Origin: ZLKRG08 sp964654815
Lineage (GTDB): Bacteria > Actinomycetota > Actinomycetes > Nanopelagicales > Nanopelagicaceae
Length of the DNA stretch: 33,202 nt
Direction of reading: 5' to 3'
Assembly (NCBI GenBank): GCA_964654815.1
Contig: CAZZLH010000012.1
Coordinates: 1-33,202 of the forward strand
A model generated the notes under the pieces. That model had not been told where the DNA came from, searched no databases, and saw only the letters and a program-made list of their open reading frames with translations. Position 1 is the first letter of the stretch. Every line of letters starts with the position of its first letter. The position numbers and the translations under genes are program-made. Of the stretch, positions 23,154-31,426 are shown piece by piece.

Positions 23154-23789
23154 ATGTTTAAGCAAATTCGCGAAGCTTACAAAATCACCAAGGAGCAGAA
23201 GCCTTGGATTGGTGCGGCTATGGCATTCATTGCAATTGCCATCACCGCCATCGGAGTATTGATTGGCAGCCTCTCAGGCCATCCAATTTACGGAGGTTTC
23301 GTAACGCTGCCATTTGCCTTGCTTATGAGCTTGCTCTTCTTTAGCGTGATCGCCAATCGCAGCGCATACGCCTCGATTGAAGGCGTCGCTGGAGCTGGAG
23401 CCTCAGTGCTAATGGCAATTCGCCGTGGCTATACCACTACGCCAATGGTTGCGGTGAATAAGAGCCAAGATATGGTGCATCGCAGCGTGGGTCGCGCTGG
23501 TGTGGTTCTGGTGGGCGAAGGTAGCAATGCCGTGCGCGCTATGTTGAATGACGAAGTGAAGAAGACGGAGCGCTATGTACCGGGTGTTCCTGTTACCACG
23601 GTCGTTATCGGTGATGGCGAAGGACGAGTACCTTTAAAGAAGTTACAGCGCCATTTAAAGAAATTGCCAAAGCAAATAAATAAAACTCAGGTGCGCGAGG
23701 TACGAAATCGCTTAAAGGCAGTCGGCGGATTTAATATGCCAATCCCCAAAGGACCGATGCCGAAGAATCTTCGCGTTCCCAAAGTTTGA
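23154..23789 (+). CDS. DUF4191 family membrane protein
   Basis: Conserved actinobacterial protein of unknown function, found next to lipA in many genomes (Rv2219 in M. tuberculosis, from memory). The 211-aa product starts MFKQIREAYKITKEQKPWIG, has two membrane helices (about 20-40 and 47-67), then a soluble region with the conserved GAGASVLMAIRRGYTTTPMVAVN and RAGVVLVGEG. It ends with a strongly basic tail rich in Lys, Arg and Pro. It is one base downstream of plsC but has its own putative leaderless promoter. The gene is convergent with the RDD gene, with 13 bp between the stops and no clear terminator. Confidence 0.9.
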   Translation: MFKQIREAYKITKEQKPWIGAAMAFIAIAITAIGVLIGSLSGHPIYGGFVTLPFALLMSLLFFSVIANRSAYASIEGVAGAGASVLMAIRRGYTTTPMVAVNKSQDMVHRSVGRAGVVLVGEGSNAVRAMLNDEVKKTERYVPGVPVTTVVIGDGEGRVPLKKLQRHLKKLPKQINKTQVREVRNRLKAVGGFNMPIPKGPMPKNLRVPKV

Positions 23790-23802
23790 TTCTTTTGATC
23801 TC

Positions 23803-24165
23803 TTAATTCTCTCCAGCTCTATTTCTGATTAAGTAGGTCCCGCTCAATCGTTCATGAATGCCGCGGCCATTTTCGTCATAGGTCACGGCAAAGACCACAG
23901 TGCAGATCAAAGCGGTCCTGATTAAAGCTTGGCGAAATGTTGGCGCGCCACCATCGTTAAATCGCACCACTCTTATTCCAACGAAGCGATGGCCAAAAGT
24001 TGCTCCAGTAAATGCGGTAAGGAGAGTTGCCTCGACAAAATAGAGCAGCAATATGGTGAAATCACCGCCCAGACCGAAACCGCGAACTACTGCAAGGCAG
24101 GCTAGCCAGTCGACCCCAAGGCCCGCCATGCGGCGAAATAATGAGACTTGGCGACCCTCGAACAT
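23803..24165 (-). CDS. RDD family membrane protein
   Basis: Small membrane protein of the RDD family, of unknown role, 120 aa. The N-terminal helix segment SLFRRMAGLGVDWLACL contains the Arg and Asp that name the family. Later GATFGHRFVGIRVVR and the closing GRGIHERLSGTYLI are also typical. The ATG at 24165 was chosen because TAGGCT lies 7 nt upstream and the conserved part starts at once; a start at 24201 would add 12 residues unlike the family. It is divergent from glnA and convergent with DUF4191, the same arrangement as the Rv2219A-glnA1 neighbourhood of M. tuberculosis (from memory). Confidence 0.88.
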   Translation of the reverse strand: MFEGRQVSLFRRMAGLGVDWLACLAVVRGFGLGGDFTILLLYFVEATLLTAFTGATFGHRFVGIRVVRFNDGGAPTFRQALIRTALICTVVFAVTYDENGRGIHERLSGTYLIRNRAGEN

Positions 24166-24183
24166 GGCCCCGAGCCTACTTAT

Positions 24184-24210
24184 GAAACAAGACTGTAACA
24201 AACGGACTAC
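24184..24210. promoter_or_regulatory. GlnR-box-like site upstream of glnA
   Basis: GAAAC, six bases, GTAAC, six bases, ACTAC. This has the spacing of the actinobacterial GlnR operator, in which GTnAC and GAAAC half-sites alternate every 11 bp. The third half-site is poor and a fourth is absent. It lies about 90 bp before the glnA start, in the divergent spacer with the RDD gene (24166-24296). Confidence 0.3.
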
Positions 24211-24296
24211 CTCTAATTAACAGGTAATGCATAGGGTTCTACCCATAGCCCTCAGCGTCGATGGGCTCTTAATTCAACTCTAAATCGGGAGTAATT

Positions 24297-25730
24297 ATGT
24301 TTAAGAATGCAAAAGAAATTCTTGATTACATCAAGAAGGAAGATGTGAAGCTTGTTGATATTCGCTTCATTGATCTTCCCGGAATTCAGCATCACTTCAA
24401 TGTTCCAGCGGGCTCATTTGATGAAGCGGTCTTCACCGATGGTTTGATGTTCGATGGCTCATCCATTCGTGGCTTCCAGTCGATTCATGAATCAGACATG
24501 AAGTTGCTGCCAATTCCAGAATCGGCTTACCTTGATCCATTCCGCAAGGAGAAGACATTGATCGTGCTCTTCTCGGTCCACAATCCAATTGATAACTCCC
24601 CATATTCACGCGATCCACGTGGCGTATTGAGCAAAGCGGTTCAATATTTGAAGTCCACTGGTATTGCAGATCAGGCTTTCTTCGCTCCTGAGGCTGAGTT
24701 CTATATCTTCGACGCCATCCGCTTCAAGACCGGTATGAACGAGTCTTATCACCACATTGATTCATATGAGGGCTGGTGGAATATCGGTGAAGAGTTTGAT
24801 GCCGATGGCACACCTTCACGCGGATATCGCACTCGAATCAAAGGCGGATATTTCCCAGTTTCCCCGACCGATCAATTCGCCGATCTGCGCGATGAAATCG
24901 TCATGAACTTGGAGCGTGTTGGCCTAACGGTCGAGCGTTCACACCATGAGGTCGGCACTGCCGGACAGATGGAGATCAACTACAAGTTCAGCGATGTCGA
25001 ACATGCAGGCGATGACATCATGAAATTCAAGTACATTGTTAAGAACACGGCATGGCAGGCTGGCAAGACTGCAACCTTTATGCCAAAGCCGCTCTTTGGT
25101 GACAATGGTTCCGGTATGCACGTTCACCAATCACTTTGGAAAGATGGCAAGCCGCTCTTCTTCGAGGCGGGCAATTACGGAGATCTATCAGACATGGCAC
25201 GTTGGTATATCGGCGGTCTGCTAAAGCATGCGCCTTCACTTCTTGCCTTCACAAACCCAACGGTTAACTCTTATCGCCGTTTGGTACCAGGCTATGAAGC
25301 GCCAGTAAATCTTGCATACTCAGCTCGTAACCGTTCTGCATGTATCCGTATCCCAATCACTGGTTCGAATCCAAAGGCCAAGCGCATCGAGTTCCGTTGC
25401 CCAGATCCATCATCAAATCCATATCTAGCATTCGCTGCGATGTTGATGGCAGGTATCGATGGCATCCAGAACAAGATCGAGCCACCAGCGCCAGTTGATA
25501 AGGATATTTATGAATTGGAAGGCGATGAGGCCAAATCAATCCCACAAGTCCCTGGTTCGCTAGATGCGGTGCTCAATAATCTAGAGGCAGATCATGCCTT
25601 CTTGACTAAGGGTGGCGTATTTACCGATGATCTAATTGATACCTGGATAACTTGGAAGCGTAAGGAAGAGGTTGACTACGTTCGCCTTCGTCCGCACCCA
25701 GCTGAGTTTGAGTTGTATTACGACATCTAA
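24297..25730 (+). CDS. glnA: Glutamine synthetase type I
   Basis: Makes glutamine from glutamate, ammonia and ATP; the main ammonium-assimilating enzyme. The 477-aa product shows the N-terminal DGSS latch (53-56), EAEFYIFD, NGSGMHVHQS, the ATP-site block NPTVNSYRRLVPGYEAP, and NRSACIRIP. Near the C-terminus KDIYELEGDE contains a Tyr at about 405 in the place of the adenylylated Tyr of GSI-beta enzymes, so regulation by GlnE is plausible. The ATG at 24297 has GGGAG 5 nt upstream, unlike the leaderless neighbours. Immediately downstream is a strong intrinsic terminator. Codon use looks more biased than that of neighbouring genes, as expected for a highly expressed enzyme. Confidence 0.98.
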   Translation: MFKNAKEILDYIKKEDVKLVDIRFIDLPGIQHHFNVPAGSFDEAVFTDGLMFDGSSIRGFQSIHESDMKLLPIPESAYLDPFRKEKTLIVLFSVHNPIDNSPYSRDPRGVLSKAVQYLKSTGIADQAFFAPEAEFYIFDAIRFKTGMNESYHHIDSYEGWWNIGEEFDADGTPSRGYRTRIKGGYFPVSPTDQFADLRDEIVMNLERVGLTVERSHHEVGTAGQMEINYKFSDVEHAGDDIMKFKYIVKNTAWQAGKTATFMPKPLFGDNGSGMHVHQSLWKDGKPLFFEAGNYGDLSDMARWYIGGLLKHAPSLLAFTNPTVNSYRRLVPGYEAPVNLAYSARNRSACIRIPITGSNPKAKRIEFRCPDPSSNPYLAFAAMLMAGIDGIQNKIEPPAPVDKDIYELEGDEAKSIPQVPGSLDAVLNNLEADHAFLTKGGVFTDDLIDTWITWKRKEEVDYVRLRPHPAEFELYYDI

Positions 25731-25745
25731 AACTTGCCTCTTTTT

Positions 25746-25782
25746 GGCAGAACCCCATCAGAAATGGTGGGGTTCTTTTTTT
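25746..25782 (+). terminator. Intrinsic terminator after glnA
   Basis: AGAACCCCA (25749-25757) pairs perfectly with TGGGGTTCT (25768-25776). Three further inner pairs close a GAAA tetraloop at 25761-25764, giving a 12-bp stem, followed directly by a T tract to 25782. This is the only textbook Rho-independent terminator recognised in the window. Confidence 0.93.
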
Positions 25783-25790
25783 CACTCCGC

Positions 25791-25796
25791 TAAGGT
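25791..25796 (+). promoter_or_regulatory. Putative -10 box for leaderless MFS transcript
   Basis: TAAGGT is followed by six bases (TTCCAA) and the GTG at 25803. It starts only 9 bp after the T tract of the glnA terminator, so the next gene seems to be an independent unit. Confidence 0.5.
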
Positions 25797-25802
25797 TTCC
25801 AA

Positions 25803-26948
25803 GTGCAAAGAGCCAAAATCGCAGTGCGCGCGGCATTCATCACCAATGGCTTTACGGTTGGGGCGTTGATTGCGCGATTGCCGGATATAAAACTTCGATA
25901 TGAATTAAGTGGTAGCGAAGTTGGCAAGTTGCTCTTCTGCTCCTCCTTTGGTGTGTTATTTGCGCTCTTGTTTGCGGGAAAACTAAATGCAAAACATGGG
26001 TCCAGCCCCATCGCTTTCTGGGGCTCCATTGCAGCAGCTCTAGCATTGATACCTGTTGGCCTTGCTAATTCCATAATTTTTCTTGGTCTCGCGCTATTTA
26101 TCTGGGGATCCTTAATCACCATACAGGACGTGGCCATGAATACCCATGCCTCCACTTTGGAGCATGAGACTAAGCGCAGATTGATGAGCGGATTTCACGC
26201 CATTTTTAGCGTAGGTGCACTACTTGGCGGATTTAGCGGTGGAATCTTTTCGCAATTCGAGGTAACCATCAGAACTCAATGTTTTATCTTGTTAGTCATA
26301 TTCCTGACCATGGCGCTGGCCGTTAGAAAGTACTGGCTGCCAGCTGATATTGATCGACATATTATTGAAAAACATAAACGCCAGAGAAAGCCAGCAATTT
26401 TCTTTCTAGTGGGCCTACTTGGACTTGCCAGCGCGGTAAATGAAGGGGCAGCCGGTGATTGGGGCGGAATCTTGGCGCGTGAGACCTTTGGCGCCTCCCC
26501 ATTTATGGCGACACTGCCCTACATCTTCTTCAATATTGCGATGGTGGCTGGTCGCTTCTCAGGCGACTATCTGTTGGAGCGTTTTGGCACATACAAGATC
26601 TTAGTTTGGGCCGGATTGATCACCGGAACCGGACTAACCATAGGAATCTTGATTGGAAATATCTATAGTCAGATCTTCGCCTGGCTAGCGATCGGAGCAG
26701 GTATGTCAGTGGTAATTCCCGCGGTATTTAGCGCCGGCGCATCGATTGCCAGAGAGCGATATGCCGGAAGGATTGCGCCATCTGAAGGTGTAGCGCTGGT
26801 TACTGGAATCTCTTACTTTGGTTTCTTAGGCGCACCACCCACGATTGGTTTTGTGGCAGATGCGATTAGTCTGCGTTGGGCGATGCTAATTCCCGCAGCG
26901 CTGGCATTTACTATCGCGATAGGTGCAAGGTTGATAAGAACCAAGTGA
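25803..26948 (+). CDS. MFS transporter
   Basis: Major facilitator superfamily permease of 381 aa with about twelve hydrophobic helices. The N-terminal half holds FITNGFTVGALIARLPDIK and a charged loop LNAKHGSSP between helices 2 and 3. WGSLITIQDVAMNTHAS and MSGFHAIFSVGALLGG resemble the YbjJ/fucose-permease type of MFS proteins. The substrate is unknown. The start is the GTG at 25803 with TAAGGT 6 nt upstream and no ribosome binding site. It is convergent with the next MFS gene, with 15 bp between the stops. Confidence 0.87.
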   Translation: MQRAKIAVRAAFITNGFTVGALIARLPDIKLRYELSGSEVGKLLFCSSFGVLFALLFAGKLNAKHGSSPIAFWGSIAAALALIPVGLANSIIFLGLALFIWGSLITIQDVAMNTHASTLEHETKRRLMSGFHAIFSVGALLGGFSGGIFSQFEVTIRTQCFILLVIFLTMALAVRKYWLPADIDRHIIEKHKRQRKPAIFFLVGLLGLASAVNEGAAGDWGGILARETFGASPFMATLPYIFFNIAMVAGRFSGDYLLERFGTYKILVWAGLITGTGLTIGILIGNIYSQIFAWLAIGAGMSVVIPAVFSAGASIARERYAGRIAPSEGVALVTGISYFGFLGAPPTIGFVADAISLRWAMLIPAALAFTIAIGARLIRTK

Positions 26949-26963
26949 TTTGAATTATCTAAA

Positions 26964-28175
26964 TCACAGATTAGCAGTTACAAAACTACGTAGGTGAATT
27001 CGCATCGCAATTCCCACAATCACAAACCAGAGCGCCAAAATCACCCAGCCAAACTGGCCGATACCAATTACCAAAGCCACCAGAAGTGATGGACCGATCA
27101 TGTTCGTTAGATCAATACCCATCGCCCAAATTCCCTGATAGGCGCCTTGGCGCCTCTGATCAGCAAGTTCCATAGCAATCATCCATACGGCATTGGAACC
27201 AGCCAACTCGCCGGCAACATGAACCACCATACCGATGAGCATGAGCAGTGATGCAGCAATCGCATTCACACCATGTGACATGGCATATATCAATGAAGCT
27301 ACCGCAATGTAAAAGGAGGCCTTTTGAAAAAGACGAACCGCCTGATTTAAATCCGTAGCTTTTCTACTTGAACTTACTTGAAAGAGCACAATGGCAATCG
27401 TGTTAAGCAACATAATGAAGGAGATCATCCAGCGTGGCGCGTTGGTCTCCTGAACTACCCATACCGGTATCGCTACATTTTGGACCAAGAAATTGATGGT
27501 GAAACAGCCATTTAGCAAGGTCGCTATTAGATATCGCCGATCTTTTAGGACCGACCAATCAAATCTCTCACTCTGGTTCAATTTAGGTGTTAAAGCTGGC
27601 ACCTTGTTATATGCGATAGCGGCCAAAAGGAAGGTGAGTGCGTCAATCGCGATCAAAGTCTTGTACGCGAATGCAGTATTTATCGCTAACGCTATCCCGG
27701 CAACCAAAGTGCCCATTCCGATGCCAAGGTTGGTTACGGCGCGCATATAAGCTCGCGCTTCCACACGCTTCTGCCCTTCGCCCACCTGAGAGATGTAAGC
27801 CATACGAGCGTTCTGGCCAAATCTCTCTACCAAACATTCCAACGTTACGAGTAATACAAAGATCGACCAAGTTTTAGTGAAGATCTGGGCTCCCAAGATC
27901 AATCCTTGAAGCGTGAAACTGATGATCGAGATTATTTTGGGCGATATCAAGTCAGCCAAATGGCCAGCTGGTACAGACACGGCTAAAGAGAGAGCCGCGC
28001 CGATCGTAAATGCTAAGGCGACTTTATGGGCTCCAAATCCGACCACAAATGAGAAGTAAATGATTCCAACAGTATGGAACATCCCATTACCGAAGGTGGT
28101 GATGAAATTAGCTAGCGTTAATTTTCGAACCGTGGGATCTGGTGAGACTATGTTCCCAACGATTTTTTGCAGCAC
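26964..28175 (-). CDS. MFS transporter
   Basis: Second major facilitator protein, 403 aa, about twelve helices, of a different subgroup from its convergent neighbour. It shows LANFITTFGNGMFHTVGIIYFSFVVG in helix 1, SVPAGHLADLISPK between helices 2 and 3, and ARAYMRAVTNLGIGMGTL in helix 5, as in drug or metabolite efflux MFS proteins. The substrate is unknown. The start is GTG at 28175 with TAGACT 6 nt upstream on the minus strand. It follows the NCS1 permease on the same strand after 25 bp; the putative promoter lies inside that spacer. Confidence 0.86.
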   Translation of the reverse strand: MLQKIVGNIVSPDPTVRKLTLANFITTFGNGMFHTVGIIYFSFVVGFGAHKVALAFTIGAALSLAVSVPAGHLADLISPKIISIISFTLQGLILGAQIFTKTWSIFVLLVTLECLVERFGQNARMAYISQVGEGQKRVEARAYMRAVTNLGIGMGTLVAGIALAINTAFAYKTLIAIDALTFLLAAIAYNKVPALTPKLNQSERFDWSVLKDRRYLIATLLNGCFTINFLVQNVAIPVWVVQETNAPRWMISFIMLLNTIAIVLFQVSSSRKATDLNQAVRLFQKASFYIAVASLIYAMSHGVNAIAASLLMLIGMVVHVAGELAGSNAVWMIAMELADQRRQGAYQGIWAMGIDLTNMIGPSLLVALVIGIGQFGWVILALWFVIVGIAMRIHLRSFVTANL

Positions 28176-28181
28176 ATGAAG

Positions 28182-28187
28182 AGTCTA
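28182..28187 (-). promoter_or_regulatory. Putative -10 box for leaderless MFS transcript (minus)
   Basis: On the minus strand TAGACT is followed by six bases (CTTCAT) and the GTG at 28175. The spacer from the NCS1 stop is only 25 bp, so co-transcription with NCS1 is also possible. Confidence 0.45.
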
Positions 28188-28200
28188 CGACATCTCCTGC

Positions 28201-29625
28201 TTAGTTAGTTTGAGTTTGCAATTTACGAGTTAAGAAGAACCACTGCCCAAGGAATCCAATAATCAAAGCAAAGAGCACGCCTAAATTGGCATAGGCCCAT
28301 TGCCCCGTTTTGCCACCGATTGAGTCCATGAAATATCCCTGCCATCCGAGCCAACTTGAGGAGGTATTTGTTACAAATCCAAAACCCACAGCAGTTGCGA
28401 TTAAATGAAGATAGATGGCGCGCCAATTTGCTGGACCATAAATGGATTGCTTCGCATAAAGCTCATCCACCTGCACGCTCTTTCGAAACAAGACATCTGC
28501 AACGAATATGGCAGACCATGCAGCAAGCGGCACTCCGATGGTAATTAAGAATCCTTGAAATGGACCAAGAAAATCATCGCTTAGCCAGACAATGTAAATC
28601 GTGCCAAGCAACATGATTACCGCATCAATACTGGCTGCTTGATGTCGCTTGATAGGTACGCCAAGTGCTACAAGAGTTAATCCTGATGAGTAGAGATCTA
28701 GGATTGCGCCTCCAATTAACCCAAGGATGGCAATTAAGGCAAAGAGAAAGAGGAACCAGGTCGGCAAAATATTGGTGAGCGCTCCTATTGGATCAAGCGC
28801 AACCTGCTCCGAGAGATCTTTAGAGCTACCTGCCAGAGCGGCTCCGTAAATGACCATCACTATCGGGGCCAACGAAGCGCCAAATATGGTCCAACCAACT
28901 ACCGCGCCATCGTTAACGCTACGCGGTAAATATCTGGAGTAGTCAGCCGCAGCATTTACCCACCCAAGACCAATACCAGTCATACCAAATACCACTGCAC
29001 CAATAAGTGCGGCAATTCCTCCCGCTTTAGCAGAAGTCAGCGCGCTCCAATTTATGTCATTTAATGTCAGCGCCATAAAACAGGCGGTAGCCACCAAGGT
29101 AATTAGTGAGATCCATCGTTGCATTTGCATAATTACTTTGTATCCAAGTACGCCCCCAATAATGGTGAGGGAGACAGCGACCAGAAAACCAAGCGATAAC
29201 GAAGCGCTACGTCCAAGTGATCCCAAGCGATCAAAGATAGTTCCGGTTGCCAAAGTTGCGATGGAGACAAGCACAGTCTCCCATCCGACAAAGACTAAAT
29301 ATGAGAGAAAACCGGGCCAGAGATTTCCTTTAGTGCCGAAGATTGCACGACTTCGCACCATGGTCGGGACATTTGATTGTTTGCCAGCCAAGGAGCTGAC
29401 GCCGACTAAAAGAAAAGAGAGCACGGTGCCAATTACTGCCGCCAAAGTTGCCTGCCAGAAATTGATACCAAATCCCAAGAAGAAGGCTCCATAAGAGATC
29501 GCTAAGACCGAGACATTTGCACCACACCAAGGCCAGAAGAGATCCCGAGCGCTGCCGTGCAACTCGGAGCTTTGGATAGGCTCAACGCTATTTAATTCCA
29601 GCGTTAATTCTGGCTTATTAGACAT
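28201..29625 (-). CDS. NCS1-family permease (purine/cytosine permease-like)
   Basis: Nucleobase:cation symporter-1 family membrane protein, 474 aa with about twelve helices. The N-terminal LHGSARDLFWPWCGANVSVLAISYG, GKQSNVPTMVRSRAIFGTKG and YLVFVGWETVL are typical for the bacterial cytosine-permease (PurP) branch. AAADYSRYLPRS in the middle is the other conserved motif. Likely substrates are nucleobases, hydantoins or related nitrogenous compounds, but this cannot be narrowed. The ATG at 29625 has TAAAAT 6 nt upstream and no ribosome binding site. The SDR gene ends 49 bp upstream on the same strand. Confidence 0.9.
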   Translation of the reverse strand: MSNKPELTLELNSVEPIQSSELHGSARDLFWPWCGANVSVLAISYGAFFLGFGINFWQATLAAVIGTVLSFLLVGVSSLAGKQSNVPTMVRSRAIFGTKGNLWPGFLSYLVFVGWETVLVSIATLATGTIFDRLGSLGRSASLSLGFLVAVSLTIIGGVLGYKVIMQMQRWISLITLVATACFMALTLNDINWSALTSAKAGGIAALIGAVVFGMTGIGLGWVNAAADYSRYLPRSVNDGAVVGWTIFGASLAPIVMVIYGAALAGSSKDLSEQVALDPIGALTNILPTWFLFLFALIAILGLIGGAILDLYSSGLTLVALGVPIKRHQAASIDAVIMLLGTIYIVWLSDDFLGPFQGFLITIGVPLAAWSAIFVADVLFRKSVQVDELYAKQSIYGPANWRAIYLHLIATAVGFGFVTNTSSSWLGWQGYFMDSIGGKTGQWAYANLGVLFALIIGFLGQWFFLTRKLQTQTN

Positions 29626-29631
29626 ACTTTG

Positions 29632-29637
29632 ATTTTA
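29632..29637 (-). promoter_or_regulatory. Putative -10 box for leaderless NCS1 permease transcript
   Basis: TAAAAT on the minus strand, six bases (CAAAGT), then the ATG at 29625. The hexamer is close to consensus TATAAT. Confidence 0.55.
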
Positions 29638-29674
29638 ACTTAAAGGGTTGAATTAAAGCTCTTTTACTTGGCTA

Positions 29675-30514
29675 TCAGTCGAGGAAAAAGTCCTTTATAA
29701 AATCTTTTGTCCCAGGAATGACCGAATATTGTTCGAAATCAGTGACCCCAGATTCACGTAACACCTCTTCATCTACGAAGAAATTACCCGTCGTGGTCTT
29801 GGCATCTCGGATCAGGATCTCATAAGCGGCATCAGCCATGATCTCTGGAGTTCGGCAGTAATCAGTATCGACCCCCGGAATCATCTGTAACGCCGCTGTT
29901 TTGATTGCAGTCGCGGGCCAGAGTGCATTCACTGCTATCCCATCCCGTTTGAATTCACCTGACATTCCGAGTACGCACATACTCATTCCATACTTAGACA
30001 TGGTGTAGGCGACATGGTTCTTAAACCACTTCTCTTTCATATTTAGCGGTGGTGAAAGGGTCAAGATATGTGGGTTACTGCCCTTTAGCAGGTGTGGAAT
30101 TGCTGCTTGTGAAGCTAGGAATGTGCCCCGAACATTTACATCAAACATCAAATCAAAGCGCTTGGCTGGCGTATCTAAGGTTTTAGTCAGATTTATTGCT
30201 GAAGCATTGTTGATCAAAATGTCTAAGCCACCAAATTTCTCTGCCGCCTCATTTATTGACGCTGCCAGGGCATTTTCATCACGGATATCAGTTACTAACG
30301 GCAGCGCGGTACCACCGGCGGCCTCTATCTCTTTTGCCGCCGAAAAGATGGTTCCGGGCAATTTGGGATTTGGATCTGCGGTTTTAGCGGCGATGGCGAT
30401 TAATGCGCCATCTTTCGCGATTCGATTGGCGATAGATAGGCCGATGCCTCTTGAGCCACCAGTGATGAAAACTCGCTTACCTTTTAAATTACTAGCTGAA
30501 TTGCCGGTAGACAT
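29675..30514 (-). CDS. SDR family oxidoreductase (HSDL2-like)
   Basis: Short-chain dehydrogenase/reductase of 279 aa. The cofactor motif TGGSRGIG is at 18-25, the structural NNAS at 102-105, and the catalytic Ser154, Tyr170 and Lys174 in LSPP and YTMSK. The long insertion AAKTADPNPKLPGTIFSAAKEIEAAGG and the C-terminal part resemble the hydroxysteroid dehydrogenase-like 2 group, whose members act on acyl or alcohol substrates. The ATG at 30514 overlaps the stop of the upstream enoyl-CoA hydratase-like gene as TAATG, so both probably act in one pathway, perhaps fatty or branched-chain acyl breakdown. The exact substrate is not predictable. Confidence 0.9.
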   Translation of the reverse strand: MSTGNSASNLKGKRVFITGGSRGIGLSIANRIAKDGALIAIAAKTADPNPKLPGTIFSAAKEIEAAGGTALPLVTDIRDENALAASINEAAEKFGGLDILINNASAINLTKTLDTPAKRFDLMFDVNVRGTFLASQAAIPHLLKGSNPHILTLSPPLNMKEKWFKNHVAYTMSKYGMSMCVLGMSGEFKRDGIAVNALWPATAIKTAALQMIPGVDTDYCRTPEIMADAAYEILIRDAKTTTGNFFVDEEVLRESGVTDFEQYSVIPGTKDFIKDFFLD

Positions 30515-31260
30515 TAACTATCTCGCTTTCGATTTAGAAATTGCAGAAAAGCATTACGCGCCTCATCGGATTGCAATGCCAAGGAGAAGATCTCAAACTC
30601 CGCCTTCATGACTGCGGCCACTGAATCATGAACATGGGCCTTCATGAGCGCCTTGGTATTAATCACCGCTTGTGGTGGTTGTTGGGCGATTTTTACTGCC
30701 ATCTCATGGGCTTTGGCGTAAGGATCGGTTGAAACATAATTAACTAACCCGATCTCTTCTGCATAATCTGCATCAAAGCTATCACCAGTTAGAAAGATCT
30801 CTGCCGCTCGATGGTGCCCCACCATTCTGGGAAATAGCAGGCTTGAGCCAGCCTCGGGAACCAAACCTAAGGAGGTAAAGGGCATCGAAAATTTTGCGTT
30901 CTCGGCCGCGATGACGATGTCGCAATGTAAGAGCATCGTGGTGCCCACACCAACTGCATTGCCCTTTACCGCCGCGATCAATGGCTTTGAGAAATTATGT
31001 ATCGCAGCTAGAAACTCTGCGACCTTCGAATCCTCTGAGGTAGGTGGGTGCTCTAAGAAATCGGAAATGTCATTTCCAGCGGTGAAATGCTCTCCCTCGC
31101 TGGTGATTACCACTGCTCTAACGCCAAACTCCTGGTCTGCGCTCTTTAACTCATCGACCAATTGCCCATACATAGCCCGGTTAATCGCATTCATCTTCTC
31201 AGGGCGATTGAGGGAGATGCTAAGCACTTGGCTCTCAAGCATCGTCATTATCTCGGCCAT
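30514..31260 (-). CDS. Enoyl-CoA hydratase/isomerase family protein
   Basis: Crotonase-fold protein of 248 aa. VLSISLNRPEKMNAI (12-26), GEHFTAGNDISDF (56-68) and IAAVKGNAVGVGTTMLLHCDIVIA (95-118) supply the oxyanion-hole loops, and LGLVPEAGSS (131-140) includes the conserved acidic residue. It hydrates or isomerises enoyl-CoA esters; the specific substrate is unknown. The ATG at 31260 was chosen because TATGAT lies 7 nt upstream and the conserved domain starts right after it; a start at 31350 would add 30 residues not found in the family. It is the first gene of a unit with the SDR and is divergent from the small membrane protein. Confidence 0.88.
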   Translation of the reverse strand: MAEIMTMLESQVLSISLNRPEKMNAINRAMYGQLVDELKSADQEFGVRAVVITSEGEHFTAGNDISDFLEHPPTSEDSKVAEFLAAIHNFSKPLIAAVKGNAVGVGTTMLLHCDIVIAAENAKFSMPFTSLGLVPEAGSSLLFPRMVGHHRAAEIFLTGDSFDADYAEEIGLVNYVSTDPYAKAHEMAVKIAQQPPQAVINTKALMKAHVHDSVAAVMKAEFEIFSLALQSDEARNAFLQFLNRKRDS

Positions 31261-31267
31261 AACCGCC

Positions 31268-31273
31268 ATCATA
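31268..31273 (-). promoter_or_regulatory. Putative -10 box for leaderless enoyl-CoA hydratase transcript
   Basis: TATGAT on the minus strand is followed by seven bases (GGCGGTT) and the ATG at 31260. The close match to TATAAT helps to decide this start over the longer open frame. Confidence 0.55.
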
Positions 31274-31426
31274 GCCTGAGTATTGCTAGCAAAAACACTG
31301 ACTCCTTTGATTTGGATTTGATATTGCCAATCAATACTCAAATCGTTCACATAGCGTGAATCAGCTGGTTTATGGATTCCTCACTGGTCCCAGAACTAGT
31401 TGCTCTAGATGATTTAGGAGAGAATC

